Of a DNA stretch of 64,000 bases, positions 18,355 to 27,359 are shown piece by piece; the stretch's first letter is position 1, and each line of letters starts with the position of its first letter. The notes under the pieces were generated by a model. That model was not told the origin of the DNA. It did not search any database and worked only from the letters and a program-made list of their open reading frames with translations. This stretch comes from Ruegeria sp. SCSIO 43209 (GTDB taxonomy: Bacteria; Pseudomonadota; Alphaproteobacteria; Rhodobacterales; Rhodobacteraceae). The position numbers and the translations under genes were made by a program. The DNA is taken from NCBI RefSeq assembly GCF_019904295.1, contig NZ_CP065359.1, positions 707,001-771,000 of the forward strand, in the 5' to 3' direction.

Positions 18355-18558
18355 TTTCTCAATCCCTTGCCTGACAAGGCCATTCCGGCCGCGCCCCACC
18401 GCGTCATTGCTGGTTCTTGTTGCCAGTCTTGTGCGGTCTTTCCCGCAGATCATAGCGCGGGCATCGGGCCATGGAAAGACTGCTACATTCGCTTCGGCAA
18501 GATTTCCCGCTTTATGGCTTGCCTCCGCGCTCAACTCGTCATAGACCCAGCCTCACGC

Positions 18559-18648
18559 GGGGAGGTGGCAGAGTGGTCGAATGCGGCGGTCTTGAAAACC
18601 GTTGAACGTGAGAGCGTTCCCAGGGTTCGAATCCCTGTCTCCCCGCCA
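18559..18648 (+). tRNA. tRNA-Ser (anticodon UGA)
   Basis: A 90-base class II tRNA. The acceptor arm GGGGAGG pairs with TCTCCCC (one G-U), and the discriminator G and CCA are encoded. There is a long variable arm (about 18612-18620), a T arm CAGGG-TTCGAAT-CCCTG and an anticodon loop CTTGAAA with TGA at 18593-18595. It decodes UCA. The last 25 bases also form the beginning of a 671-bp direct repeat found again at 52667, so this is the integration-type boundary of the accessory region. Confidence 0.97.
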
Positions 18649-19294
18649 CTCATACCTGTCTCACTTCAGTTGTGTTTTTTGACCCGGAATTGTGCCGCAA
18701 TTCCCGCGAGTTGACGCATGCACTTTCAATCAGAGACGGAGCAGATCGTACACTCGGATCACGATTCAGGCCCCAGTCTCAGTGCCGCATTTTGGTGGGA
18801 TCGCTTTGGGCGGGATTTCCCTGATACCCGGAAGTTTACAGGGAAATTTCGCAAAACGGGACTGAGTTCAGTAATTTCACCTGTCAGAACTGAATGTTTT
18901 ACAGGGGGTTAATGTTGCAAATTCCCTAAAAGGTGGAGCAGGGAATTTTCTCGTGCGAACAGGGAATTGTTCCGCCGGATCAGGGAGGGCGAAGTCTGTA
19001 TCAGTGACGCAGGATCTGGAGATGTCAGAAGCCGAACAGGCGTTCCTGTTCGGACCAATCAAGTGGGTGGGTCACGCTGACCAGACGCTTGAGTGTAAGT
19101 TCAGGCGGCTGGGTGCCGTCGAGTATCGCGGCCTGAATCTTCGGTGAGAGAAACGCGAGCTGGGCACGGGCAAGGATGAAAGCGCCGGGGACGCTTTCAC
19201 GCCGCGCAACTTCCATCAGTTGAACTCCGGACTTCAGATCGTGGGTCCAGCCATGGGCGCGGATCAACATGGACCGGAGGCGGGGATCGGGTTG
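18624..19294 (+). repeat. Left copy of 671-bp tRNA-linked direct repeat
   Basis: This stretch matches 52667-53337 over 671 bp with no gaps and, by my reading, seven substitutions, all in the right-hand 305 bp; the first 366 bp are identical. It begins inside the T arm of tRNA-Ser and ends one base before the IS6-type element at 19296. It contains the C-terminal coding end of a serine recombinase and several CAGGGA motifs. Between the tRNA end and the recombinase stop (18649-19024) I see no convincing gene. Confidence 0.95.
18839..18990 (+). repeat. CAGGGA motif series, partly 21-bp phased
   Basis: CAGGG(A/G) occurs at 18839, 18902, 18939, 18960 and 18981. The last three are exactly 21 bp apart, and the first two are 63 bp (three times 21) apart. 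In one frame the phased part reads as a seven-residue repeat beginning EQGI. The series lies just downstream of the recombinase stop and is conserved in the right copy of the long repeat. Its role is unknown; a recombinase or replication-protein binding array is one possibility. Confidence 0.7.
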
Positions 19295-19295
19295 G
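19025..19295 (-). pseudogene. Serine recombinase, C-terminal remnant (left copy)
   Basis: About 90 codons that encode the very C terminus of a large serine recombinase of the alphaproteobacterial type. The marks are RAHGW, an ALAFLSPKIQAAIL-like helix (here AQLAFLSPKIQAAIL), the QPPELTLKRL segment and the closing PLDWSEQERLFGF. The N-terminal catalytic part is missing; the gene is cut at 19296 by the IS6-family element, and the open frame continues into IS sequence only by chance. The right-hand copy is at 53068. It is probably the fossil of the integrase that once acted at this tRNA; that is inference. Confidence 0.8.
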
Positions 19296-20112
19296 GGTCT
19301 TGTCAGAAGAACGTGTCTTGAGCGGGGCAGGGGTGTTGCATAGCTTTTGCCCATGACCAGACCTGCCTCTTTCAAATACTTCAAAACCAGTCCCGATATC
19401 ATCCGTCTTGCGGTAACGCTGTACATCCGCTTCCCGCTCTCGCTTCGGAATGTCGAAGACTTGTTGCACGAGCGAGGCATCGACGTGAGCCACGAAACCG
19501 ACTGCTACTGTTGGAACAGGTTCGGTCCGATGTTTGCCTCTGAGATCCGAAGAAAGCGTGTTCAGCAATTGAGAGCATACTCCAGATGGAAGTGGCACGC
19601 GGACGAGGTTTTCGTGAAGGTGAATGGTAAGCGGCATTATCTTTGGCGGGCTGTTGATCACGAAGACGAGGTGCTGGAAGCCGTTGTCACGAAGCGCCGA
19701 AACAAAGCTGCAGCACTGAAATTCCTCAGGAAAATGATGAAGCGGCACGGTTGCGCCGAATAGATCGTCACAGATCGCTTCGCTTCCTACAAGGCTGCGC
19801 TCAGAGAAATGGGCGCGCTTGAAAAGCAACAGACGGGCGGGTGGCTCAACAACCGTATCGAGAATTCGCACCTGCCGTTTCGACGACGCGAACGCGCGAT
19901 GCAGCGTTTCAGGCGGATGCGAAGTTTGCAGAAATTCGCCTCCGTCCATTCCTCTGTTTACAACCACTTCAACCAGGAAAGATCGCTAGCCAGTCGAGAC
20001 ACCTTCAAGCTGACCCGCGCGGCCGCTCTTAGCGAGTGGCGTCAACTTTGTTCCGGATAGTTTCGCGGTTTCCGCCGCAAACTGAGACTGGTTCGAATTC
20101 GTTTGACAGCAC
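19296..20112 (+). mobile_element. IS6-family insertion sequence, copy A (degenerate)
   Basis: About 817 bp. The left end reads GGTCTTGTCAGAAGAAC and the right end, read inverted, starts GTGCTGTCAAACG; the outer bases of the two are imperfect inverted repeats. One transposase frame runs through the element. The left end interrupts the recombinase remnant. I see no matching 8-bp target duplication across the two flanks, so the element has probably taken part in rearrangement since insertion. Confidence 0.8.
19353..20060 (+). pseudogene. IS6-family transposase with in-frame amber codon
   Basis: The frame encodes a 235-codon DDE transposase of the IS6 group: the opening FKYFKTSPDIIRLAVTLYIRFPLSLRNVEDLLHERGIDVSHET, the first aspartate in WHADEVFVKVNG, the second in VTDRFASY and the glutamate in ENSHLPFRRRERAMQRFR. 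A TAG at 19761 (copy C has an asparagine codon there) splits it between the first and second catalytic aspartates. The other two catalytic residues remain downstream in the same frame. It is probably inactive unless suppressed. Confidence 0.9.
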
Positions 20113-20148
20113 CCTCTAAGATGTCCGCTCTTTTCCCACAGCCAGACT

Positions 20149-21303
20149 TTACTCTAACTTGACCCAAGCCGCATTCCTTGAAGAGCTTTGCACGCATGCG
20201 GCTACAAACTTTACACCATTGAGTCCATCATGGACCGTTGGATAGACAACCGAAGTATCAGGTGAAATCCCGCCTCGGAAAGCTTGGATTGCCTCAGCAG
20301 CCTCTCCATAGATATTGGCGAAACCTTCAAGATATCCCTCTGGATGGCCCGGAGGGACCCTACTCAACCGATTGGCAGCATCGCCCGCTCCAGCTCCATT
20401 TCGGGTGATCAGCCGCTTGGGTTCATTGTATGGCGTGAACCAAAGGTAGTTGGGATCTTCCTGAGACCACTCCAACCCACCTTTCTCACCATAGACGCGC
20501 AAACGAAGTGCGTTTTCATTGCCGGGAGCCACCTGAGAAGACCACAGCATACCCCGCGCTCCGCCTTCGAAGCGAAGCAACACGTGCGCGTTGTCATCGA
20601 CTTTTCGCCCCGGCACAAAGGCCTGCAAGTCCGCCGCCAAGCTTTCCGCCGTCAGCCCGGTTACAAAACAAGCAAGGTTGTAAGCGTGAGTTCCGATGTC
20701 ACCGGTTGATCCACCCGCGCCCGAGCGTTCGGGATCGGTTCGCCACTCAGCCTGTTTGAAATCCTGCTGCTCGGTCAGCCAGTCCTGAGGGTATTCGACC
20801 TGAACCACGCGGATCTTGCCAATATCTCCGTTAGCGACCATTTCACGCGCCTGCCGAACCAACGGATAGCCCGTGTAATTGTGGGTCAAAATGAATAGGG
20901 CATTCGCGCTTTCTGCTGCTTTGACCAGTTTTTTTGCATCGGCAAGAGTCGAGGTGAGTGGCTTGTCACAAATGACATGAATACCGCGCTTCAGGAACTC
21001 ACGCGCGGCTGCATAGTGAACGTGATTTGGCGTGACGATTGAGACCGCCTCGATTCCAGATTTCAACCGAGCTTCCCTGATTGCCATTTGTTTGAAGTCT
21101 TCATAGACCCGTTCGAGCCCCAATGCCTGCCCACTTTCCATGGATTTCTCTGGCGTCGAAGACAAAGCACCGGCGACCAGCTCGAACTTGTCGTCCAGTC
21201 GTGCAGCTATGCGATGAACACCCCCTATGAAGGCGTCGTTTCCGCCGCCAACCATGCCAAGCCGAATGCGTCCTGATGTTTCTTCACTGCGTCCTGTGAC
21301 CAT
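20149..21303 (-). CDS. Gfo/Idh/MocA-family oxidoreductase
   Basis: A 384-residue NAD(P)-dependent sugar or inositol dehydrogenase-like protein: nucleotide-binding GMVGGGNDAFIGGVHR near the N terminus, the EKPL-type motif as CDKPL (lysine conserved), and the catalytic histidine in GSTGDIGTHAYNLACF. It is the last gene of the polyol operon and overlaps the isomerase stop (TGATG with the ATG used here; GTG at 21306 is possible). It probably oxidises a sugar or polyol intermediate; the exact substrate is unknown. Confidence 0.92.
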   Translation of the reverse strand: MVTGRSEETSGRIRLGMVGGGNDAFIGGVHRIAARLDDKFELVAGALSSTPEKSMESGQALGLERVYEDFKQMAIREARLKSGIEAVSIVTPNHVHYAAAREFLKRGIHVICDKPLTSTLADAKKLVKAAESANALFILTHNYTGYPLVRQAREMVANGDIGKIRVVQVEYPQDWLTEQQDFKQAEWRTDPERSGAGGSTGDIGTHAYNLACFVTGLTAESLAADLQAFVPGRKVDDNAHVLLRFEGGARGMLWSSQVAPGNENALRLRVYGEKGGLEWSQEDPNYLWFTPYNEPKRLITRNGAGAGDAANRLSRVPPGHPEGYLEGFANIYGEAAEAIQAFRGGISPDTSVVYPTVHDGLNGVKFVAACVQSSSRNAAWVKLE

Positions 21304-22358
21304 CACTCAATCCCCAGCATTTTCCGATTGGCGGCTTCGTCGGCGCCACTATCAGCGAAATCATCAAAGGCTTTCTCGGTCACACGGATGATGTGATCTG
21401 ACACAAACTGAGCGCCTTCACGCGCGCCATCCTCGGGGTGTTTGAGACAGCATTCCCATTCGACCACAGCCCAACCATCAAAGTCATTCGCCGCCATTTT
21501 TGAGAAGACCGCACCGAAATCCACTTGGCCATCACCAAGCGACCGGAACCGCCCAGCCCGATCAACCCAGCTTTGATACCCGGAATAAACACCTTGCCGC
21601 CCGGTTGGGTTGAACTCGGCATCTTTGACATGGAACATCCGGATCCGATCTTTGTAGATGTCGATATTGTCCAGATAGTCGAGGCATTGCAGCACGTAGT
21701 GCGACGGGTCGTATAGCATGCAGGCCCGTGGGTGATTTCCCGTCCGTTCCAGAAACATCTCGTACGTCACACCATCGTGGAGGTCCTCTCCGGGGTGGAT
21801 TTCGTAGCATACATCAACGCCGCAGTCTTCGGCGTGATCAAGGATTGGCACCCAACGACGCGCAAGCTCATCAAACGCCGTTTCAATCAAGCCGGCGGGG
21901 CGCTGCGGCCAAGGATAGACATAAGGCCATGCCAACGCGCCCGAGAATGTCGCATGTGCAGAAATACCCAAGTTTTTCGAAGCTGATAGCGCTTTCTTGA
22001 CCTGGTCTACTGCCCATTCTTGCCGGGCTTTCGGGTTCCCTCTGACGCTTTCGGCCGCAAAGCCGTCAAATGCACTGTCATAGGCCGGGTGAACGGCCAC
22101 AAGCTGGCCCTGAAGGTGCGTTGAAAGTTCAGTAACTTCGACACCATTGTCCCTGGCTTTTCCTTTGAAGTCATCGCAGTAACCGGTGCTGGACGCGGCC
22201 TGTTCCAGGTCGAACAGCCGGCCGTCCCAACTGGGCACCTGAACGCCTTTGTATCCACAGTCAGCTGCCCATTTAGTGATCGCGTCCCACGAATTGAACG
22301 GCGCTTCGTCCCCCGCAAATTGCGCAAGAAACAAAGCTGGACCTTTGATCGTCTTCAT
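21303..22358 (-). CDS. TIM-barrel sugar isomerase/epimerase
   Basis: A 351-residue AP-endonuclease-2/xylose-isomerase-like TIM-barrel protein (Asp/Glu/His metal ligands in VCYEIHPGEDLHDG, YDPSHYVLQ, MFHVKDAEF and AVVEWEC). Members isomerise or epimerise sugars and keto-sugars with a divalent metal. It sits between the LacI regulator and the dehydrogenase gene, overlapping the latter, which supports a shared pathway. The paired occurrence of this protein with a Gfo/Idh dehydrogenase is common in rhizobia and roseobacters. Confidence 0.9.
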   Translation of the reverse strand: MKTIKGPALFLAQFAGDEAPFNSWDAITKWAADCGYKGVQVPSWDGRLFDLEQAASSTGYCDDFKGKARDNGVEVTELSTHLQGQLVAVHPAYDSAFDGFAAESVRGNPKARQEWAVDQVKKALSASKNLGISAHATFSGALAWPYVYPWPQRPAGLIETAFDELARRWVPILDHAEDCGVDVCYEIHPGEDLHDGVTYEMFLERTGNHPRACMLYDPSHYVLQCLDYLDNIDIYKDRIRMFHVKDAEFNPTGRQGVYSGYQSWVDRAGRFRSLGDGQVDFGAVFSKMAANDFDGWAVVEWECCLKHPEDGAREGAQFVSDHIIRVTEKAFDDFADSGADEAANRKMLGIE

Positions 22359-22385
22359 AAAATCTCCTCCCCAAAACCTGAGCCT

Positions 22386-23444
22386 CTATGGCGGTAAATT
22401 TTCCTTCAGATAGATGTCGATGCGGATACGTTCCTGCGCTTTGTTGAACGGAACCTTATCCGAAGTCGCGCGCAGCAGGCGGACGGCTGAACGTACAATG
22501 TGCCCAGTGTCTTGCGAGATCAGAGCGTCAAATGTACCGAGCGTGAGCGCCTCACGACTGAGCGGTGTAAGCTCATGAGCTATGATCACCAGATCTTCGC
22601 TGAGCTTGTTTTCTGAAAGGAATTGAATCAGGCCTGCGTTACCCGCTGCTGACGAGTATATTCCGACCAGATCTGGATAGGTTTCAAATATTTCGGGCAT
22701 CATCCTGTAAATCAGATCCGGGTCATCTCGGCCCTCGACTGATGCTACGACTTCGAGGTGCGGAAATTCCTCAGCCACAACAAGGTCAAAGCCTTGACGT
22801 CGTTCGAGGTGGTCACGTGCCAAACGGGATCCTGTAAGTACCAAGACCTTGCCGTCACGATGCACAAATCGCCCCATTAGCTGAGCGGCGGTTCGTCCTG
22901 CCGAAACGTTATCAATACCGACAAAGTGGTCTCGTTCAGAACTCGGCAAGTCAGACACCAGGGCAACAACCGGAACGCCTTTGTCCCTGAGCCTTTTAAC
23001 AGCATCCCGGACAGAAGGCGTTTCGGGCCCGAAAACGGCGACTCCGTCTACATCCAAACTGTCTACAGCATCCAGAATGTTGACGATATCTTGGGGCTCA
23101 AACGGAGCAACCTTCTTTATTGCAATGCGAGTCCGTTCGATAAATTGGTCGCGTGATTGTTCTGCGATCTGACTGCTGATTGCCTCCACAAACTCGTTGT
23201 CCGTGTCCGGCAGAACAAAGAGGAAGTTGTAAACTCGGTTACGCGCAAGGTTGGCCGCGGCCGTGTCGCGCACATACCCCAGCTCATCAATCGCCTTTTG
23301 TACTTTCTGTACGGTCACCGCCCGCACGCCGGGGCGTCTGTTCAAGACCCGGTCAACAGTCGCTAGGCTAACACCCGCAACGCGCGCGATGTCATTAACG
23401 GTTGGCTTTTTCACCAATTCTAGTTTTTGTTTTTGGTCTTCCAC
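22386..23444 (-). CDS. LacI-family transcriptional regulator
   Basis: About 352 residues: N-terminal helix-turn-helix and hinge (TVNDIARVAGVSLATVDRVLNRRPGVR...AANLARN) and a periplasmic-binding-protein-like effector domain ending around 340. It would sense the sugar or a pathway intermediate and control the operon. The start is uncertain: GTG 23444 is used here, TTG 23462 overlaps the kinase stop by 11 bp, and other GTG/TTG codons lie just downstream. Candidate operators are the twin palindromes at 30703-30751, before the operon's first gene. Confidence 0.92.
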   Translation of the reverse strand: MEDQKQKLELVKKPTVNDIARVAGVSLATVDRVLNRRPGVRAVTVQKVQKAIDELGYVRDTAAANLARNRVYNFLFVLPDTDNEFVEAISSQIAEQSRDQFIERTRIAIKKVAPFEPQDIVNILDAVDSLDVDGVAVFGPETPSVRDAVKRLRDKGVPVVALVSDLPSSERDHFVGIDNVSAGRTAAQLMGRFVHRDGKVLVLTGSRLARDHLERRQGFDLVVAEEFPHLEVVASVEGRDDPDLIYRMMPEIFETYPDLVGIYSSAAGNAGLIQFLSENKLSEDLVIIAHELTPLSREALTLGTFDALISQDTGHIVRSAVRLLRATSDKVPFNKAQERIRIDIYLKENLPP

Positions 23445-23451
23445 GTGTTCT

Positions 23452-25074
23452 TCAGCCCTCAATCTCCCGCGCTAAGCCTTCAAACAACAAAGCAACAGCC
23501 TCAGCGCCGGGATCGTTATGTCCAACAAGGTTTTCTTCGGGAACATAGGCTGCGCGGCCTGCCTTAGCACGTCGAATATTTGCGGTGTTGTTCGCGCCTT
23601 TGCGGGCAGCCTCGGCCGCGTGCGTCAGACCAGATGGCAGCGCGGCAAGTGCCGGTGCCAGGGCGTCAATCATTGTCCTGTCACCGACCTTGGCACCCCC
23701 AACCTGGCTGACGCGATTCAGTCCTTCGACGAGAGATTTCGGTACCGATGCTCCGCTCGCACAGGCATCTCCAGCTGCGTTGAAGAAGATTGCGAGTATC
23801 ACGCCGGAAGAACCACCCATTGTCTGACTTAACTCATTGCCCAACGCCGGAAACAGTTGTGTCAGATCAGCAAGCGGCATGCGGTCAAGGCTACCTTGCA
23901 ATGCTCTTGCGGCAGTCGCCAATGTGCTTCCTGTATCGCCATCTCCAGATTTCGCGTCCAGTTCGTTGAGGTTCTTCTCCGCGTTGATGAGCAGTTCAGA
24001 CAACCGGGTGATCGTTTCCCTTGTGGTGGGATTGTTCGAAGGAATTGGATCGATAGGGGTCAGGCCATCAGGCAATGGGGCCACTTTGATCGGGCCGATG
24101 GAATCGACCCCGGGCCATGCGGCCAGATCAACGGGTGTTTCAAGGGCTGACAAATCGTCCTGATCCACAGGCAGAATGGAAACCGAAAACCCGTGCATAT
24201 CCAGCGACGTCATCATGGGTGCCGGGCCAATGATATGGTGGGCAAAACCAGTTTCGGACAACGCATGCGTAAGGACAGCCATTTCTAGCGGAGTTGTAGA
24301 ACCCAGGTTGTTGACCAACGCCACGCAATCCCCGGACCCCACCCTTTGCTTCAGCTTCTCCACCACTGTGGACATAGCCGATACAGCATTTGAGAACTCG
24401 ACTTGCTGTACACCGGGCTCGCCATGAATACCCAAGCCAAGCTCTGCTTTCCCGGGGGCGATCCGGTCTTCTTTTGGAGATCCCGGAACGGTACAGGTGT
24501 CCAAGCTCATACCGATGCTGACAACCTTCGCAATGGTGCTTCTTGCAGCATTTGTAACGGTGTCTAGGTCAGCACCGTCTTCAGCAAGCGCTCCGGCGAT
24601 TTTGTGAACGAACAACGTACCCGCCACGCCACGTGGTTGCGGAAGATCGGGCAGGGCGATGTCATCGTCGACAACGACCATCTCTACCTTGCGGCCCAAT
24701 GCACGGGCGCGTTCAGCTGCCAGTCCAAAGTTCAACCGATCACCGGTGTAATTTTTGACGATAAGCAGGCACCCAGCCTCACCCGTGACCGCAAGAATGC
24801 CCGCCAGAACCGCCTCGACTGACGGGGATGCAAACACTTCCCCGCACACTGCGGCTGTCAGCATACCGGCGCCAACAAAACCTGCATGGGCGGGTTCGTG
24901 ACCAGACCCCCCGCCAGAAACCAGGGCGACCTTCGACTTGTCCCAATCCGACCTGTAAACAACCTTGATGTGCGGGTAACCGTCCAACCGGGTCAGTTGC
25001 CCTCCGGAAGACGCCAGAAGACCGTCTATGGCCTCTGTAACCAAAGTTTCTTTTGTGTTGAGGAACTGGGCCAT
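23452..25074 (-). CDS. ATP-type dihydroxyacetone kinase-like protein (DhaK-DhaL fusion)
   Basis: 540 residues. The N-terminal DhaK domain has GGGSGHEPAHAGFVG and the substrate-binding histidine in LGIHGEPG. The C-terminal DhaL domain has the ATP/Mg motif KSGDGDTGSTL. Fused proteins use ATP rather than a PTS phosphodonor. Besides dihydroxyacetone, this family phosphorylates other ketoses such as erythrulose or apulose. Given the TIM-barrel isomerase and dehydrogenase next to it, a ketose made by those enzymes is the more likely substrate (inference). GGAG lies eight bases before the ATG. Confidence 0.93.
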   Translation of the reverse strand: MAQFLNTKETLVTEAIDGLLASSGGQLTRLDGYPHIKVVYRSDWDKSKVALVSGGGSGHEPAHAGFVGAGMLTAAVCGEVFASPSVEAVLAGILAVTGEAGCLLIVKNYTGDRLNFGLAAERARALGRKVEMVVVDDDIALPDLPQPRGVAGTLFVHKIAGALAEDGADLDTVTNAARSTIAKVVSIGMSLDTCTVPGSPKEDRIAPGKAELGLGIHGEPGVQQVEFSNAVSAMSTVVEKLKQRVGSGDCVALVNNLGSTTPLEMAVLTHALSETGFAHHIIGPAPMMTSLDMHGFSVSILPVDQDDLSALETPVDLAAWPGVDSIGPIKVAPLPDGLTPIDPIPSNNPTTRETITRLSELLINAEKNLNELDAKSGDGDTGSTLATAARALQGSLDRMPLADLTQLFPALGNELSQTMGGSSGVILAIFFNAAGDACASGASVPKSLVEGLNRVSQVGGAKVGDRTMIDALAPALAALPSGLTHAAEAARKGANNTANIRRAKAGRAAYVPEENLVGHNDPGAEAVALLFEGLAREIEG

Positions 25075-25085
25075 GCTTTTGCTCC

Positions 25086-26078
25086 TTAATTCACGCGCGC
25101 GCCGGACGCGTCAAAATACAACGGGTTGTGTGGGCGGATTTTTATAAGTTTTCCAGATGGATAATCCTGATGTACATCAATCAAGGTCACAACCGGGTGA
25201 CCGTTCAGGTCCAGGTGTAGCCGCGTTTGATCCCCCAGATGCTCTGCGCGTATTACCCGCGCTTCGCTGCCTTCTCCTTCGATGATGTTTTCCGGGCGAA
25301 GACCTATTTGCGGACCTTTGTGATTGCCTCCGAACAGCTCGGAAGGCAGAATGTTGATCCGCGGCAGTCCCAACCGGCTGGCGACATAAACGCTACCGGG
25401 GTTTTCATAGATGTCCCGGGGTGTTCCGTACTGAACCAGCCTGCCGTTCTCCAAAACGCCGATATGCGTCGCCATTGTCATGGCTTCGACTTGATCATGG
25501 GTCACGTATAGCAAGGTCGATCCCAGATCCGCCTGAATTCTTTTTAATTCGACCCGCAAATCCGCCCGAAGCTTGGCGTCCAAAGAGCTGAGGGGTTCAT
25601 CCATCAGAAATATCTGGGGGTCTCGCACCAGCGCTCGTCCAATTGAAACGCGCTGCATTTCACCGCCAGACAGTTCAGTCGCTTTGTTGTTCAACTTGTG
25701 CGGAATCTGGAGGATGTCCGCAACTTCGTTAACCTTCCTCTTGATCTCATCCTCTGGCGTCTTCAGGATCGGCGACCTCAGAGGAAAAGACAGGTTCTCC
25801 CGCACTGTCATATGCGGGTACAGTGAGTATTGCTGGAAAACCATAGCCACATCGCGCTGGGCTGGCGTTTCTATTCCAACATCCCGTCCAGCAATGCGAA
25901 CGGTTCCAGAATCCAGTTTCTCAAGTCCGGATATCAATCTCAGCGTCGTTGTCTTTCCCGCGCCCGTTGGACCCAATAGCACCACAAAGGCGCCGTTGGG
26001 GATCGTCATTGAGATATCATCCACCGCCTTTAGATTGCCGAATGACTTCGAGATATTCTCTAAAACGACTTCAGCCAT
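25086..26078 (-). CDS. ABC transporter ATP-binding protein (carbohydrate uptake, first of two)
   Basis: 330 residues with Walker A GPTGAGKTT, signature LSGGEMQRVSIGRA, Walker B IFLMDEPLSSLD and a C-terminal TOBE-type regulatory region, as in MalK/UgpC importers. It overlaps the second ATPase gene by 8 bp. Two different ATPase genes plus a small DUF2160 membrane gene is the composition of the GlpSTPQUV glycerol importer described in Rhizobium, so the two probably form a heterodimer. The substrate is not fixed by this. Confidence 0.93.
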   Translation of the reverse strand: MAEVVLENISKSFGNLKAVDDISMTIPNGAFVVLLGPTGAGKTTTLRLISGLEKLDSGTVRIAGRDVGIETPAQRDVAMVFQQYSLYPHMTVRENLSFPLRSPILKTPEDEIKRKVNEVADILQIPHKLNNKATELSGGEMQRVSIGRALVRDPQIFLMDEPLSSLDAKLRADLRVELKRIQADLGSTLLYVTHDQVEAMTMATHIGVLENGRLVQYGTPRDIYENPGSVYVASRLGLPRINILPSELFGGNHKGPQIGLRPENIIEGEGSEARVIRAEHLGDQTRLHLDLNGHPVVTLIDVHQDYPSGKLIKIRPHNPLYFDASGARVN

Positions 26079-27168
26079 TACTTAGTACCTCGTCGTTCAG
26101 AGCGGACCTCAACGCGCGTCCGGTGGCCTTTTCAAACAGTGTTACTGAGGGTGAGCGGAACTCTAACCCCACCGTCTCGCCGGGATTTACGACTTCGCGC
26201 GCATCAATCCGGGCTTTCAGCTCTCCGTTCGGGCTTTGCAGCGTCACGATCTGGGTGGTTCCCAAATATTCTGTCGCCAGAACCTTGGCTCTGTAGGCGC
26301 TCGCATCCGATAGAAAAACATGCTCAGGGCGAACCCCAAAAACTAAGTCACCTTCCGCCCCCTCCATCAGTTTGGGCACGGCTTCGTCATGGCCATTTAG
26401 TCGAACCATTTCCGAGTCAGGCGCGACCTTTCCTTGAAACGGCAGGAAGTTCATGGAAGGGGACCCGATAAAATCTGCAACGAACATTGTGGCTGGTTTG
26501 TCGTAGATTTCCTGAGGTGTGCCGAATTGCTCAATCACAGCGTTGTTCATCACTACGATCTTGTCGCCCATTTGCATGGCTTCCAACTGGTCGTGTGTCA
26601 CGTAAACAGTGGTTGCGCCCATACGGTCATGAAGCGCGCGTAACTCTTCGGCCATGTGTTCTCGAAACTCGGCATCTAAGGCACCCAACGGTTCGTCCAT
26701 CATGAATGCCTTGGGTTCGCGAACGATCGCGCGGCCCAGTGCCACGCGCTGCCGGTCGCCACCTGACAGTCCACCTACCGGGCTATCGAGGATGTCGTTG
26801 ATCCCCAGAATTCCCGCGACTTCTTCTACTTTGGCTTTTACAGCAGCACGCGGCATGCCCTGCGATATCAGGGGGTAGCTGATATTTTTGCGCACGTTCA
26901 TGTGGGGATACAGCGCAAACATCTGGAACACGAATGCAATGTCTCGCTCTGATGGGGGTCGCTGGCTGATTTCTTCGCCGTCGAGATAGATCTCACCCGA
27001 TGTTGGAAGTTCCAAGCCTGCGATCATCCGCAGTGTCGTCGTTTTGCCGCAGCCCGATGGACCAAGCAGCATGAAGAATTCACCATCTTCAATCGTGAAC
27101 GAGCTTTCCCGCACAGCGGTGAAATCGCCGAACATCTTCTTTACGTTTTTGACAACGATCTGGGCCAT
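26071..27168 (-). CDS. ABC transporter ATP-binding protein (carbohydrate uptake, second of two)
   Basis: 365 residues with Walker A GPSGCGKTT, signature LSGGDRQRVALGRA (unusual D in place of Q), Walker B AFMMDEPLGALD and a C-terminal TOBE-type domain. Start 27168 (MAQIVVKNVKK) was chosen because the longer frame runs into the permease genes. It lies two bases after the stop of the DUF2160 gene. It probably pairs with the ATPase encoded next to it and drives the two permeases upstream. Confidence 0.92.
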   Translation of the reverse strand: MAQIVVKNVKKMFGDFTAVRESSFTIEDGEFFMLLGPSGCGKTTTLRMIAGLELPTSGEIYLDGEEISQRPPSERDIAFVFQMFALYPHMNVRKNISYPLISQGMPRAAVKAKVEEVAGILGINDILDSPVGGLSGGDRQRVALGRAIVREPKAFMMDEPLGALDAEFREHMAEELRALHDRMGATTVYVTHDQLEAMQMGDKIVVMNNAVIEQFGTPQEIYDKPATMFVADFIGSPSMNFLPFQGKVAPDSEMVRLNGHDEAVPKLMEGAEGDLVFGVRPEHVFLSDASAYRAKVLATEYLGTTQIVTLQSPNGELKARIDAREVVNPGETVGLEFRSPSVTLFEKATGRALRSALNDEVLSNG

Positions 27169-27170
27169 TT

Positions 27171-27359
27171 CTACTCCGGAAAATGGCTGACGATGATGAA
27201 CATGACAGTTCCGATCAGCGTAACGATGAAGGAATAAGTGAACGCCCAAAGGACGAACGGTTGCATCAGCATAAATACGCCGACCGCGATGAGGATGGTC
27301 GCGACCATCTCCCATGGGCCTCGGCGAAAACGCATTAATCCTGATAGAAACTCGCTCAT
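27171..27359 (-). CDS. DUF2160-type small membrane protein of the ABC importer
   Basis: A 62-residue protein with two hydrophobic segments (MVATILIAVGVFMLMQPFVLW and YSFIVTLIGTVMFIIV). Size, topology and the place between the permease and ATPase genes match DUF2160, the small subunit (GlpU position) of the GlpSTPQUV-type glycerol ABC system. It overlaps the permease stop by ATGA. Its role in transport is not understood. It is a strong clue that this importer takes a polyol. Confidence 0.85.
   Translation of the reverse strand: MSEFLSGLMRFRRGPWEMVATILIAVGVFMLMQPFVLWAFTYSFIVTLIGTVMFIIVSHFPE

Noticed and set aside
18718..19147. Short frames inside the long repeat (about 64 codons each)
   Set aside because: They have no ribosome sites, are identical in both repeat copies because the DNA is, and overlap each other on both strands; non-coding is more likely.
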